Positions 16,888 through 25,495 are shown, counted from the first letter of the stretch. The stretch: 64,000 nucleotides of DNA from Actinacidiphila yeochonensis CN732 (GCF_000745345.1 NZ_JQNR01000003.1:620001-684000); one strand, 5' to 3'. A program made the numbers and translations. The notes: generated from the letters alone by a model not told the origin.

Positions 16888-18278
16888 CCGCCCCGCGCCC
16901 GCCCGCGCCCTCGGGCCGCGGCGACCGCCCGGCCGGACCCGGTGCCTCGGACGAGGGGAACGCCCGGCCCGGACGCGGGTCCCGGTCCGCCGCCGCGCGG
17001 CTGCGGGCGCCGCGCGCGGACCGTACCAACGCCGTGCACGCGGGCGCCTGGTGGATCTGGGCCCTCGGCCTGGCCACCGCCGCCTCCCGCACCAGCAACC
17101 CGCTGCTCCTCGCCCTGGTCGCGGCCGTCGCCGGCTACGTGGTGGCCGCCCGCCGCACCGACGCGCCCTGGGCCCGCTCCTACGGGGCGTTCCTGCGGCT
17201 GGGGGTGTTCGTGCTCGGCGTCCGCGTCGTCTTCGCGGTGCTGCTCGGCTCGCCGATCCCGGGCACGCACGTGCTGGTCACGCTCCCCCAGGTGCCGCTG
17301 CCCGGCTGGGCGCAGGGGGTGCGGATCGGCGGGCCGGTGACGGCCGAGGGCGTGGTCTTCGCGCTGCGCGACGGCATGAAGCTGGCCGTGCTGCTGGTGT
17401 GCGTCGGCTCCGCCAACGCGCTGGCCAACCCGGCCCGGCTGCTCAAGTCGCTGCCGGGCGCCCTGTACGAGGCGGGCGTGGCCGTGGTGGTGGCGATGAC
17501 GTTCGCCCCGCACCTGGTCGCCGACGTGGCCCGGCTGCGGGCGGCGCGGCGGCTGCGCGGCCGTCCGGACCGGGGTGTGCGGGCGCTGCTCCAGGTCGGG
17601 TTGCCGGTGCTGGAGGGCGCCCTGGAACGGTCGGTGGCCCTCGCGGCGGCGATGGACGCGCGCGGCTACGGCCGCACCGCGCGGGTGGCGCCCGGGGTGC
17701 GGCGGGCGACGGCGGTGCTCACCCTCGGCGGGCTGCTGGGTGTGTGCGCGGGCACGTACGGGCTGCTGTCGTCGACGGGTTCCGGGTACGGGCTGCCGGT
17801 GCTGCTGGCCGGGCTGGCGGCGGCGGTCGCGGGGCTGCGGCTGGGCGGGCGCCGCACGGTGCGCACCCGGTACCGCCCGGACCGCTGGGGCCCGCGCGCG
17901 TGGCTGGTCGCCGGTTCCGGTGTCGCCGTCGCCGCGCTGCTCGTCGCCGCCTCCTCCTACGCCCCGGACGCGCTCGACCCGGCGGCGTTCCCGCTCACGG
18001 CGCCGACGCTGCCGCTGTGGCCGGCGCTGTCCCTGCTCCCCGCGCTGGTCCCGGCGTTCGCCGCGCCCCGGCCGGAGCAGGCCCCCGCCACCGGCCGGAC
18101 GGCCCCGAAGGCCCCGACGGCCCCGGCGCCCCGGACCTCCGCCGCCGCGTCGGGCGCCCCGCGCGGGAAACCCGGGCCCGCCCGGCCCCGCCCCGCCGCC
18201 GCCGGCGAAGGCCGGCCGGACGAGGCCAAGGACGAGGACGACACCACACCCGCCGCGACCGAACCCCCGGTGCCATGA
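16884..18278 (+). CDS. ECF transporter transmembrane component T (EcfT/CbiQ type)
   Basis: 464 aa from GTG 16884, overlapping gene 2 by four bases. Six or so membrane segments are visible (for example LLLALVAAVAGYVVAA, FVLGVRVVFAVLLG, LAVLLVCVGSANALA). The coupling helix carries the family motif AMDARGYGR, the A-R-G signature that contacts the ATPases. The C-terminal 90 residues are a Pro/Ala-rich cytoplasmic tail. It couples the ATPase to the substrate-binding S component encoded downstream. Confidence 0.9.
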   Translation: MTAPRPPAPSGRGDRPAGPGASDEGNARPGRGSRSAAARLRAPRADRTNAVHAGAWWIWALGLATAASRTSNPLLLALVAAVAGYVVAARRTDAPWARSYGAFLRLGVFVLGVRVVFAVLLGSPIPGTHVLVTLPQVPLPGWAQGVRIGGPVTAEGVVFALRDGMKLAVLLVCVGSANALANPARLLKSLPGALYEAGVAVVVAMTFAPHLVADVARLRAARRLRGRPDRGVRALLQVGLPVLEGALERSVALAAAMDARGYGRTARVAPGVRRATAVLTLGGLLGVCAGTYGLLSSTGSGYGLPVLLAGLAAAVAGLRLGGRRTVRTRYRPDRWGPRAWLVAGSGVAVAALLVAASSYAPDALDPAAFPLTAPTLPLWPALSLLPALVPAFAAPRPEQAPATGRTAPKAPTAPAPRTSAAASGAPRGKPGPARPRPAAAGEGRPDEAKDEDDTTPAATEPPVP

Positions 18279-19897
18279 TCCGCTTCGAGAACGCCACGAT
18301 CACCTACGACGGCGCCGCCGCCCCCGCCCTGCGCGCCCTCGACCTCACCATCCCCGAAGGCGAGTTGTGCCTGGTGGTGGGGCCGTCCGGCACGGGCAAG
18401 TCGACGCTGCTGAACGCCGTCAACGGCCTCGTCCCGCACTTCACCGGCGGCACCCTCACCGGCCGCGTCACCGTGGCCGGACGGGACACCCGGACCCACC
18501 GCCCCCGCGAACTCGCCGACGTGGTCGGCACGGTGGGCCAGGACCCGGCAGCGCACTTCGTCACCGACATCGTGGAGGACGAACTCGCCTACGGCATGGA
18601 GTCGTTGGGCGTGCCGCCGGACACCATGCGGCGCCGGGTGGAGGAGACGCTGGACCTGCTGGGCCTGGCCGAGCTGCGCGACCGCCCGATCGCCACCCTC
18701 TCCGGCGGGCAGCGGCAGCGGGTCGCGATCGGCTCGGTACTCACCGTCGGCCCGCAGGTGCTGGTGCTGGACGAGCCGACCTCCGCGCTGGACCCGGGCG
18801 CCGCCGAGGAGGTGCTGGCGGTGCTGCAACGCCTCGTCCACGACCTGGGCACCACCGTGCTCATGGCCGAGCACCGGCTGGAGCGGGTGGTGCAGTACGC
18901 CGACCAGGTCGTCCTGCTCCCCGGACCCGGCGCCGAGCCCGTCATGGGCGATCCGGCCGAGGTGATGGCGCTGTCGCCGGTGTACCCGCCGGTCGTCGCG
19001 CTGGGCCGGCTGGCGGGCTGGTCGCCGCTGCCGCTGTCGGTCCGCGACGCCCGCCGCAAGGCCGCCGACCTGCGCGAACGCCTCGCCGACCGTGCCCCGA
19101 CCCCGACCCCGCTGCTGGAGGCCAGGGCGCACGGCGGCGCCTTGGTGCGCTGCGCGGGCCTGCGGGTGCGGCACGGCCGGACGGAGGTGCTGCACGGGGT
19201 GGACCTCACGGTGGCCGCGGGTGAGACGGTCGCGCTGATGGGCCGCAACGGCGCCGGCAAGTCGACGCTGCTGTCCGCGATGGTCGGCCTGCACACCCCG
19301 GCCGGCGGCGGCGTCGAGGTGGCCGGGGCCGTCCCGCACCGCACCCGCCCGGCCCAACTGCTGCGCCACGCGGGCCTGGTGCCGCAGGAGCCGCGCGACC
19401 TCCTCTACGCCGACACGGTGGCCGCCGAGTGCGCCGCCGCCGATCACGACGCCGGTGCCGAACCCGGCACCTGCGCGGCGCTGCTGGCCGAGCTGCTGCC
19501 GGGCGTCGACCCGTCCGTCCACCCGCGCGACCTGTCCGAGGGCCAGCGGCTGACCCTCGTCCTGGCCCTGGTGCTCACCGCCCGCCCGCCGGTGCTGCTG
19601 CTGGACGAGCCCACCCGCGGCCTCGACTACGCCGCCAAGGCCCGGCTCGTCGCCCTGCTGCGCCGGCTCGCCGCCGACGGGCACGCGATCGTCCTGGCCA
19701 CGCACGACGTGGAACTCGCCGCCGACCTCGCGCACCGGGTGGTGATCCTCGCCGAGGGCGACGTCGTCGCCGACGGCCCGGCCGCCGAGGTCGTCCTGTC
19801 CTCCCCCGCCTTCGCCCCGCAGGTCGCGAAGGTGCTGGCCCCGGCGCCGTGGCTGACCGTCGCGCAGGTCCGGGACGCGCTGGGGGCGGCGTCGTGA
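18275..19897 (+). CDS. ECF transporter ATPase with two fused ABC domains, 540 aa
   Basis: ATG 18275 overlaps the T-component stop (ATGA). Domain 1 (about residues 1-235) has Walker A GPSGTGKSTLL, signature LSGGQRQRVAI and Walker B VLVLDEPTSALD. Domain 2 (about 285-530) has GRNGAGKSTLL, LSEGQRLTL (a variant signature) and VLLLDEPTRGLD. The fusion equals EcfA plus EcfA' in one chain. It energises uptake by the T and S subunits of the same operon. Confidence 0.95.
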   Translation: MIRFENATITYDGAAAPALRALDLTIPEGELCLVVGPSGTGKSTLLNAVNGLVPHFTGGTLTGRVTVAGRDTRTHRPRELADVVGTVGQDPAAHFVTDIVEDELAYGMESLGVPPDTMRRRVEETLDLLGLAELRDRPIATLSGGQRQRVAIGSVLTVGPQVLVLDEPTSALDPGAAEEVLAVLQRLVHDLGTTVLMAEHRLERVVQYADQVVLLPGPGAEPVMGDPAEVMALSPVYPPVVALGRLAGWSPLPLSVRDARRKAADLRERLADRAPTPTPLLEARAHGGALVRCAGLRVRHGRTEVLHGVDLTVAAGETVALMGRNGAGKSTLLSAMVGLHTPAGGGVEVAGAVPHRTRPAQLLRHAGLVPQEPRDLLYADTVAAECAAADHDAGAEPGTCAALLAELLPGVDPSVHPRDLSEGQRLTLVLALVLTARPPVLLLDEPTRGLDYAAKARLVALLRRLAADGHAIVLATHDVELAADLAHRVVILAEGDVVADGPAAEVVLSSPAFAPQVAKVLAPAPWLTVAQVRDALGAAS

Positions 19898-20754
19898 CCG
19901 CGCCGGAGGGGACGGAGGGCGCCGCGGCGGCCGCTGCCGACGCTCCCGCGTTCCCGTCCCGCCCCCGGGACGACGTGGCACGCCCGGTGCGGATCGGGCC
20001 GCGCTCGGCCGCCGCGCTCGCGGTGGTCTCCGCCGTCGGCGTCGCCGCGTTCGGCTGGCCGCTGCTGGCCGCGCACGGCTCGTCGGTGGCCGCGCACAGC
20101 GCCGACGCGCCCTGGCTGTTCGCCCTGCTGCTGCCGCTGCTGGTCGCGGTGGTCGTCGCCACGCTCACCGACACGGGGATGGACGCCAAGGCCGTCGCCA
20201 TGCTCGGCATGCTCGCGGCGGCGGGCGCGGCACTGCGGCCGCTGGGCGCGGGCACGGCCGGGATCGAGCCCATGTTCTTCCTGATGGTGCTCTCCGGCCG
20301 GGTCCTCGGGCCCGGATTCGGCTTCACGCTGGGCTCGTTGACGATGTTCGCCTCCGCCCTGCTGACCGGCGGGGTGGGCCCGTGGATGCCGTTCCAGATG
20401 CTGGCGATGGGCTGGGTGTCGATGGGCGCGGGCCTGCTGCCGGGCGCCGCGGCCCTGCGCGGCCGGGCCGAACTCCTCCTGCTGGCCGTCTACGGGGCCG
20501 TCTCGGCGGTGGCGTACGGCACGGTGATGAACCTCCAGGGCTGGCCCTACATCGGCGGCCTCGCCTCGGACATCTCCTACGACCCGCACGCCTCGCCCGC
20601 CGCCAACCTCGCCCGTTTCGCCACGTACTGCCTGACGACGTCCATGGGCTGGGACCTGCCGCGCGCCGCGCTCACCGCGGTGCTGTCGTACGCGCTCGGC
20701 CCGGCGGTCCTGCGCGCCCTTCGCCGCGCGACCCGCCGGGCCGTCTTCCGCTGA
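19894..20754 (+). CDS. ECF transporter substrate-binding S component
   Basis: 286 aa from GTG 19894, overlapping the ATPase gene by four bases. After a hydrophilic N-terminus it has about seven membrane segments. The conserved core includes GPGFGFTLGSLTMFASALLT and WMPFQMLAMGWVSMGAGLLP, the pattern of ECF S components related to YkoE/CbrT-type proteins. The vitamin is not readable from the sequence. The toroid protein at the head of the operon suggests a corrinoid, but the leader carries no visible B12 riboswitch. Confidence 0.88.
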   Translation: MTAPEGTEGAAAAAADAPAFPSRPRDDVARPVRIGPRSAAALAVVSAVGVAAFGWPLLAAHGSSVAAHSADAPWLFALLLPLLVAVVVATLTDTGMDAKAVAMLGMLAAAGAALRPLGAGTAGIEPMFFLMVLSGRVLGPGFGFTLGSLTMFASALLTGGVGPWMPFQMLAMGWVSMGAGLLPGAAALRGRAELLLLAVYGAVSAVAYGTVMNLQGWPYIGGLASDISYDPHASPAANLARFATYCLTTSMGWDLPRAALTAVLSYALGPAVLRALRRATRRAVFR

Positions 20755-20830
20755 GCCCCCGGCCGGGGGCGGGGCGCCGAGCCGACCGGGCTGTCCGGGG
20801 CGCCGGCCTGCTGTCGCCGTGGGTCGGGTC

Positions 20831-20890
20831 GGTGGTGGATCGGTCGGTGGTGGATCAGTCGGTGGTGGATCAGTCGGTGGTGGATCAGTC
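20831..20890. repeat. 15-bp tandem repeat, four copies
   Basis: GGTGGTGGATCGGTC then three copies of GGTGGTGGATCAGTC, starting at 20831, 20846, 20861 and 20876. The stop codon of the leftward gene (20885-20887) lies inside the last copy, so the array sits in that gene's 3' untranslated region. Confidence 0.95.
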
Positions 20891-21337
20891 GTCGTACTCT
20901 TCGAGGTCCCGGATGACGTGGTCCTTGGCCACCATCTTCAGGAACCGCTCGAACTCGGCGTTGTGGTAGGGCAGGTAGCGCCACCTCGGCAGGAAGTCGG
21001 GGTGCTCCCTGAACCGGCGGGTGGTGCGGATGATCCGGTTCCACCAGATCCCGATGTCCTGGCGCAGCACCTGGTTCAGCCCCGGCCTCTCGGCGCGGCC
21101 GGTGCCGACGATCTCCTCCCAGGACGTGAGCATGTCCGACAGGTGGCGGCAGTCGGACAGCGTCACGTCGCGAAGCCGCTCCGTCGCCCAGCGCGCCTCC
21201 GTCCCCACCGGCTGGGCGTCCACCAGTTCGCCGAACCGGGCCGTCAGGAAGTCCATCATCTCCCGGCCCACATCGCCGCACGCGAGGTCGTCGCTGTACT
21301 CCAGCACCTCGACGGGGTCCCGCTCGTAGTTCTCCAT
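20885..21337 (-). CDS. Hypothetical protein, 150 aa
   Basis: Start ATG 21337 (MENYERDPVEVLEYSDDL) has a GGTGGAG ribosome-binding site; the longer frame upstream is less likely. The protein is acidic and mostly helical, with WWNRIIRTTRRFREHPDFLPRW in the second half and a DDLEE-type acidic end. I recognise no family. It stands alone between the ECF operon and the RsbW-like cluster, on the same strand as the latter. Confidence 0.75.
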   Translation of the reverse strand: MENYERDPVEVLEYSDDLACGDVGREMMDFLTARFGELVDAQPVGTEARWATERLRDVTLSDCRHLSDMLTSWEEIVGTGRAERPGLNQVLRQDIGIWWNRIIRTTRRFREHPDFLPRWRYLPYHNAEFERFLKMVAKDHVIRDLEEYDD

Positions 21338-21397
21338 GTCCGCGTACTCCACCCTTCGATCGTGCACCGTCCGCGGCACCGGCGCCTCGGTTTCAGG

Positions 21398-22210
21398 TCA
21401 CTCCGGGGCCGGAGCGGGTGGGTTGTGCGGGTCGGTCCGGTCGCTGTCCGTTCCGGTACGGGTCTGTACGGCCGCCTGGGCGGCGGCGGTGCGCGGTACG
21501 GCGGCGTCGGCGGAGGCGGCGGGGACGGGGACGGGGACGGAGGGGACGGAGGGCGGTACGGAGATGCCGGCGACCGCCAGGCCGTCCAGCACCCGCTGCG
21601 TCAACGCCTGTTCCAGGCGGAGGAGGTCGGTGCCCGACACGGACTCGGCCGTCCAGGGGGCGCGTTCCGGCAGGTCCGCGCCCTGGCCGCACGCCCCGAA
21701 CGGCCGCGCCACGGCCGCGTCGTCCAACGGCAGCTCCGCCCAGACGACCTTGCCGCCCGCCGCCGGACGGAAGACGTCCCACCGACTGCTGAGCATGTCC
21801 ACGAGGAACAGGCCGCGCCCGCCCTCCGCGTCCAGCGTCTGCTCCCTCAGTACCGGCGCACCCGCGCCCCGGTCCCACACCTCGACGTAGAGGCTGCCCC
21901 CGGCCGCGCGCAACTGCACCCCCACCACGCGGTACGGCCCGCCCTCGGCACCGACACCGACAGCGGTCCCGCAGGACGCCAGGGGGTCGATGCCGGGCTC
22001 GGTTCCGGGCCCACTGCTCTTGACCGCGTTGGTGACCAGCTCCGACACCATCAGCTCGGCGCTGTCCGTCAGCGCGCCGAGCCGCCACTCCCCCAGGGTC
22101 CGCCGGACGAACTCCCTGGCCGCACCGACGGCGGTGAGCACCGCGGTCAGCCGGATCGACGTCACGTACAGACAGCTCTGCGCGGCCCCCTGGACCGCCG
22201 GCGTGCTCAC
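21398..22210 (-). CDS. RsbW-like ATP-binding protein (HATPase_c_2), 270 aa
   Basis: GTG 22210 overlaps the upstream gene (GTGA). The GHKL fold is clear: N-box ELMVSELVTNAVKSS (about residue 57), VEVWDRG at the G1 position and GGRGLFLVDMLSSRW as the G2 lid. The last 70 residues are a Pro/Ala/Val-rich tail of unknown role. Such stand-alone ATPases act as anti-sigma switch kinases or as conservon-type signalling partners. Here it is coupled to a recombinase-like protein and lies next to an XRE/DUF397 set. Confidence 0.88.
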   Translation of the reverse strand: MSTPAVQGAAQSCLYVTSIRLTAVLTAVGAAREFVRRTLGEWRLGALTDSAELMVSELVTNAVKSSGPGTEPGIDPLASCGTAVGVGAEGGPYRVVGVQLRAAGGSLYVEVWDRGAGAPVLREQTLDAEGGRGLFLVDMLSSRWDVFRPAAGGKVVWAELPLDDAAVARPFGACGQGADLPERAPWTAESVSGTDLLRLEQALTQRVLDGLAVAGISVPPSVPSVPVPVPAASADAAVPRTAAAQAAVQTRTGTDSDRTDPHNPPAPAPE

Positions 22211-22521
22211 GGCTCCACCTCGTGCGGCTCGCTGCCCGTCACGGCTTCCACCCAGGCCGACACACTCGCCCGCAACGCCTCACCCCGTCCGAAGTGCGCC
22301 CTCGACGGCACGACCACCGGCCCGCCGCCTTCCTGCGCGATCTCCCGTACCAGCCCGGCCAGTTCGGCCAGGCTCCCGTCGACAACCTCGTGGCGGATAC
22401 CGACCAGCGCGTGCCCTTCGGCCTCCGCGTACGCCCGTAACCCCTGCTCGGCGGCGGCCACTTCGTGATCCGCCTGCTCCGCCTCCACACGCATGTACCC
22501 ATACATGGGCGGATTTCCCAC
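22207..22521 (-). CDS. Serine-recombinase-like protein lacking the catalytic serine, 104 aa
   Basis: GTG 22521 is chosen because GGGAGG lies six bases upstream. The sequence MYGYMRVEAEQADHEVAAAE and a following AEAEGHALVG resemble the start of a resolvase/invertase catalytic domain (usual YxRVSTxxQ), but the serine position holds Glu. The rest (LAELAGLVREIAQEGGGPVVVP) keeps the helix and strand of that fold. At 104 aa it has no DNA-binding domain. It is probably a regulatory partner of the RsbW-like ATPase, with which it is co-translated. Confidence 0.7.
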   Translation of the reverse strand: MGNPPMYGYMRVEAEQADHEVAAAEQGLRAYAEAEGHALVGIRHEVVDGSLAELAGLVREIAQEGGGPVVVPSRAHFGRGEALRASVSAWVEAVTGSEPHEVEP

Positions 22522-22777
22522 GTCGGGCCTCCCTTCACTACCAACGAGCCGTTCGTGCACCCACGCGCCCCCCTACCGCAGGGGTGGATTCCGCACCACT
22601 CCGCAGTTGTCCGAATGCGGTGGGTGGCAGAGTGCGTGCGAACAGGATGCGCTCGATCACCCCACGAATGCAACCTCTTCCGATGCAGTGACTACACCCG
22701 CAAGTCAACTTGCTCGAAGGGGCGGATCTCGGTCAGACTCGCCGCAACCCGTCGTGCGAACGAAAGGTGTTGAGCGA

Positions 22778-23638
22778 GTGCCAGCGAAGCGTCAGACACC
22801 CACCATCCGCCTCCGCAGACTCTCCGGAGAGCTGCGTCGGCTCCGCGATGTGAGCAGCCTGACCAGGGAAGACGTCGAAGCACGCACGGGCATAAGCAAC
22901 GTGACGCTCTATCGGATCGAGTCCGCCCGGGTCCGCCCCCAGCGCCGCACCGTGATGGGCCTGCTCGACCTCTACGGGGTCGTGGACCCGCAGCGTGCGG
23001 ACATCCTGGCCCTTCTCCGCCAGGCCGACGAACAGAGCTGGCTGAGGCCATATCACGCCGAACTCCCGGACGAATACACTGCCTACATCAGCTTCGAGTC
23101 CGAGGCTCGGGGTCTGCGCAACTACGAGAGTCTGTTCATCCCTGGCCTGCTCCAGACCGAGGAGTACGCACGGGCGGTGATCAAGGGCATGCGTCCGACC
23201 GCCAGTAACTCGGAGGTGGACCGTTGGGTGCAGGCGCGAATGGAGCGGCAGGGTGTCATCAACAGGGAGAACCCGCTGGATCTGTGGGCCATCATTGACG
23301 AGGCCGCCCTCCGCCGCACGGTGGGCGGCGGCAAAGTCATGAGGGACCAGTTGCACCAGCTCGTACAACTCGCCGAGCTGCCCAATGTGACCTTCCAGGT
23401 CGTTCCCTTCAGGGCCGGCTCACACCCTGGGATGAAGGGGAGCTTCGCTCTCATGGACTTCCCCGATCCGGCAGACCCAGCTCTCGTCTACATCGAGAGC
23501 CTCGGAGGGGACCTCTTCCTCGAAGCGGAAGCAGACGTCCAGAGACACGCACAGAGCTTCGACCACCTCCGAGCCATGGCTCTGAGTCCCGAGGCTTCGG
23601 CGAGTCTGGCCATGAGCGTGGCCACGGAAATCAACTAA
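22778..23638 (+). CDS. XRE-family regulator with DUF5753 domain, 286 aa
   Basis: GTG 22778 is the likely start (VPAKRQTPTIRLRRLSGEL). The helix-turn-helix covers about residues 12-65 (VSSLTREDVEARTGISNVTL). DUF5753 follows with FIPGLLQTEEYARAV, IIDEAALRRTVGG and a conserved PFRAGSHPGMKGSF. It is divergent from the RsbW/recombinase-like pair and is followed 14 bases later by four tandem DUF397 genes, its presumed partners. Confidence 0.93.
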   Translation: MPAKRQTPTIRLRRLSGELRRLRDVSSLTREDVEARTGISNVTLYRIESARVRPQRRTVMGLLDLYGVVDPQRADILALLRQADEQSWLRPYHAELPDEYTAYISFESEARGLRNYESLFIPGLLQTEEYARAVIKGMRPTASNSEVDRWVQARMERQGVINRENPLDLWAIIDEAALRRTVGGGKVMRDQLHQLVQLAELPNVTFQVVPFRAGSHPGMKGSFALMDFPDPADPALVYIESLGGDLFLEAEADVQRHAQSFDHLRAMALSPEASASLAMSVATEIN

Positions 23639-23652
23639 GGAGAACGGCAAGG

Positions 23653-23853
23653 ATGAACAAGGCAGACCTCACCACCGTCGCTTGGCGGAAGAGCAGCTAC
23701 AGCGGCGACGCCGGCAACTGCGTGGAGATTGCCGCTACCGGTGAGGCCGTGGCCATCCGGGACAGCAAGGACCCGCAAGGCTCCGCCCTCCAGTTCACCC
23801 CGGCCGCGTTCGCGGACTTCCTGGCAGCCGTCACCCACGACAACCTCCGCTGA
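23653..23853 (+). CDS. DUF397 protein, tandem copy 1 (66 aa)
   Basis: Core pattern VAWRKSSYSGDAGNCVEIA, then [21 protein letters not shown] with a C-terminal [10 protein letters not shown]. It has an AAGGAGA ribosome-binding site and is first in the array directly after the XRE regulator. It is the most divergent of the four copies at its N-terminus. Probably a small interaction partner or antagonist of the regulator. Confidence 0.92.
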   Translation: MNKADLTTVAWRKSSYSGDAGNCVEIAATGEAVAIRDSKDPQGSALQFTPAAFADFLAAVTHDNLR

Positions 23854-23871
23854 CCGACGAAGGAGTCCCCC

Positions 23872-24066
23872 ATGACGGCCACCAACCCCACCACCTGGCA
23901 CAAGAGCAGTCACAGCAGCGGCAACGGCGAATGCGTGGAAGTGGCCGTCACCAGCGGAACCGTGGCCGTCCGGGACAGCAAGAACCCGCAAGGCCCCGCC
24001 CTCCAGTTCACCCCGGCGGCCTTCGCGGACTTCCTGACAGCTGTCACCCACGACAACCTCCGCTGA
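23872..24066 (+). CDS. DUF397 protein, tandem copy 2 (64 aa)
   Basis: Begins [20 protein letters not shown] and ends [11 protein letters not shown]. It is nearly identical to copy 3 and shares the same GAAGGAGTCCC ribosome-binding region, so the spacer was duplicated together with the gene. The two arose by recent tandem duplication. Confidence 0.93.
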   Translation: MTATNPTTWHKSSHSSGNGECVEVAVTSGTVAVRDSKNPQGPALQFTPAAFADFLTAVTHDNLR

Positions 24067-24084
24067 CCGACGAAGGAGTCCCGC

Positions 24085-24282
24085 ATGACGGCCACCAACC
24101 CCACCACCTGGCACAAGAGCAGCCACAGCAGCGGCAACGGCCAGTGCGTGGAAGTGGCCGTCACCAGCGGAACCGTGGCCGTCCGGGACAGCAAGAACCC
24201 GGACGGCCCCACCCTCCAGTTCACCCCCGCCGCCTTCGCCGCCTTCCTCACCGCCGTCACCACCAACGACCTGCGTAACTGA
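24085..24282 (+). CDS. DUF397 protein, tandem copy 3 (65 aa)
   Basis: Differs from copy 2 at only a handful of positions in the first 45 residues (for example GNGQ for GNGE). Its C-terminal third ([20 protein letters not shown]) matches copy 4, giving a mosaic appearance that suggests gene conversion within the array. Confidence 0.93.
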   Translation: MTATNPTTWHKSSHSSGNGQCVEVAVTSGTVAVRDSKNPDGPTLQFTPAAFAAFLTAVTTNDLRN

Positions 24283-24297
24283 CGAAGGAGTCCCGCC

Positions 24298-24492
24298 ATG
24301 ACGGACAACGACCTCACCACCTGGCGCAAGAGCAGCTACAGCGGCGGCAACGGCAACTGCGTCGAAGTCGCCGTCCTGGACGGGGTCGTCGCCATGCGCG
24401 ACAGCAAGAACCCGGACGGCCCCACCCTCCAGTTCACCCCCGCCGCCTTCGCCGCCTTCCTCACCGCCGTCGCCACCGACGGCCTGCGCTAG
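24298..24492 (+). CDS. DUF397 protein, tandem copy 4 (64 aa)
   Basis: Begins MTDNDLTTWRKSSYSGGNGN and closes with AVATDGLR. The N-terminal half differs from copies 2 and 3 (VAVLDGVVAMRDSKN), while the C-terminal half is almost identical to copy 3. It is last in the array, followed by a hairpin and a convergent gene. Confidence 0.93.
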   Translation: MTDNDLTTWRKSSYSGGNGNCVEVAVLDGVVAMRDSKNPDGPTLQFTPAAFAAFLTAVATDGLR

Positions 24493-24536
24493 CGCCGCAG
24501 CCGGGCGGCTTCGCCGGGGCGGGCGTACGCGGCGCT
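24491..24536. terminator. Hairpin between DUF397 array and reductase gene
   Basis: AGCGCCGC at 24491-24498 pairs with GCGGCGCT at 24529-24536, with further G/C pairing inside. It lies between convergent genes and may terminate both. Confidence 0.5.
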
Positions 24537-24547
24537 GGACGTCCGGG

Positions 24548-25441
24548 CTACGGTTGCGAACCCTCCGTGAACGCGGTGGCGTGGTCGGCGGCCCACTGGT
24601 GAAGGGTTCGCGGCGCCGTTCCGAGGACGTCCGCCACCGTGGAGGTGACGTACGCGGGCTGTCCGACCGCCGCGTTCCACGCGGCGAGGAGCATGTCGAC
24701 GACGAAGCTGGGGGCCGTGCCCTCCGACAGGCTCCGGAACTCGTCCGGCGTCATCTCCTCGAAGGCGATCCGGCGCCCCAGGGCGTCACCGATGACGTCC
24801 ACCTGCGCGGCCTGGGTCAGGGACTCGGGGCCCGTGAGGACGTAGTCGGCCCCGGCGTGTCCGTCCTCGTAGAGCGTCCGCGCCGCGACGGCCGCGACGT
24901 CCCGGTCGTCCACCGGCGCCGTCTCCGCAGCGCCGTAGGGCCACCGGACGGCCTCGCCCGCCCGGATCGCGGGCGCCCACCAGGCCAGCGCGTTGGACGC
25001 GAGCATCCCCGGTCGGATGACCGCCGACTCGACTCCGGTGGCCGCGATGAGCCGTTCGATGTCGGCGTGCAGGGCGGCCATGGGGTTGGGCTGCTGGAAG
25101 AAGGGGTGCGGCGTCCGGTGCGGGGAGGAGAGGAAGACGATCCGCCGCACGTGGGCCGCCAGCCGCCCGACGACCGCCTCGGCGGTCTGCGGCGGGGCGG
25201 TCCAGACGAGGAAGACCGCGCCGGCGCCGTCGAGTGCCGGGTCGAGCGACTCGGGCACGGTGAGGTCGCCGGTGAAGACCTCGACCTCCGGCGGCAGCGT
25301 CCCGGCCGCCTCGGAGCGGTGGGTGAGGGCGCGGACCGGGACGCCCGCGTCGAGGAGTCGGTCGATGACGACGCGGCCGATCCGGCCCGTCGCCCCGGTG
25401 ACGAGTACGGGAGGAGTGTCAGTCTGGTTCACGCCGTCCAT
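24548..25441 (-). CDS. NmrA-like NAD(P)-binding reductase, 297 aa
   Basis: N-terminal dinucleotide-binding motif VLVTGATGRIGRVV (about residue 13), then VEVFTGDLTVPESL and RIVFLSSPHRTPHPF. A C-terminal half follows with DDRDVAAVAARTLYEDG, typical of atypical short-chain dehydrogenases of the NmrA/SDRa5 group, which may be enzymes or NADP sensors. It is divergent from a TetR gene 54 bases away, which probably controls it. Confidence 0.9.
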   Translation of the reverse strand: MDGVNQTDTPPVLVTGATGRIGRVVIDRLLDAGVPVRALTHRSEAAGTLPPEVEVFTGDLTVPESLDPALDGAGAVFLVWTAPPQTAEAVVGRLAAHVRRIVFLSSPHRTPHPFFQQPNPMAALHADIERLIAATGVESAVIRPGMLASNALAWWAPAIRAGEAVRWPYGAAETAPVDDRDVAAVAARTLYEDGHAGADYVLTGPESLTQAAQVDVIGDALGRRIAFEEMTPDEFRSLSEGTAPSFVVDMLLAAWNAAVGQPAYVTSTVADVLGTAPRTLHQWAADHATAFTEGSQP

Positions 25442-25495
25442 AGAAACGTTACCCGGTTAAAAATGCAACTCGGTCACAACTGTTACGGTGGCCCG

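Noticed and set aside
17957-19981. 674-codon open frame on the minus strand
   Set aside because: Antisense shadow of the ECF ATPase gene, whose Walker and signature motifs are intact on the plus strand.
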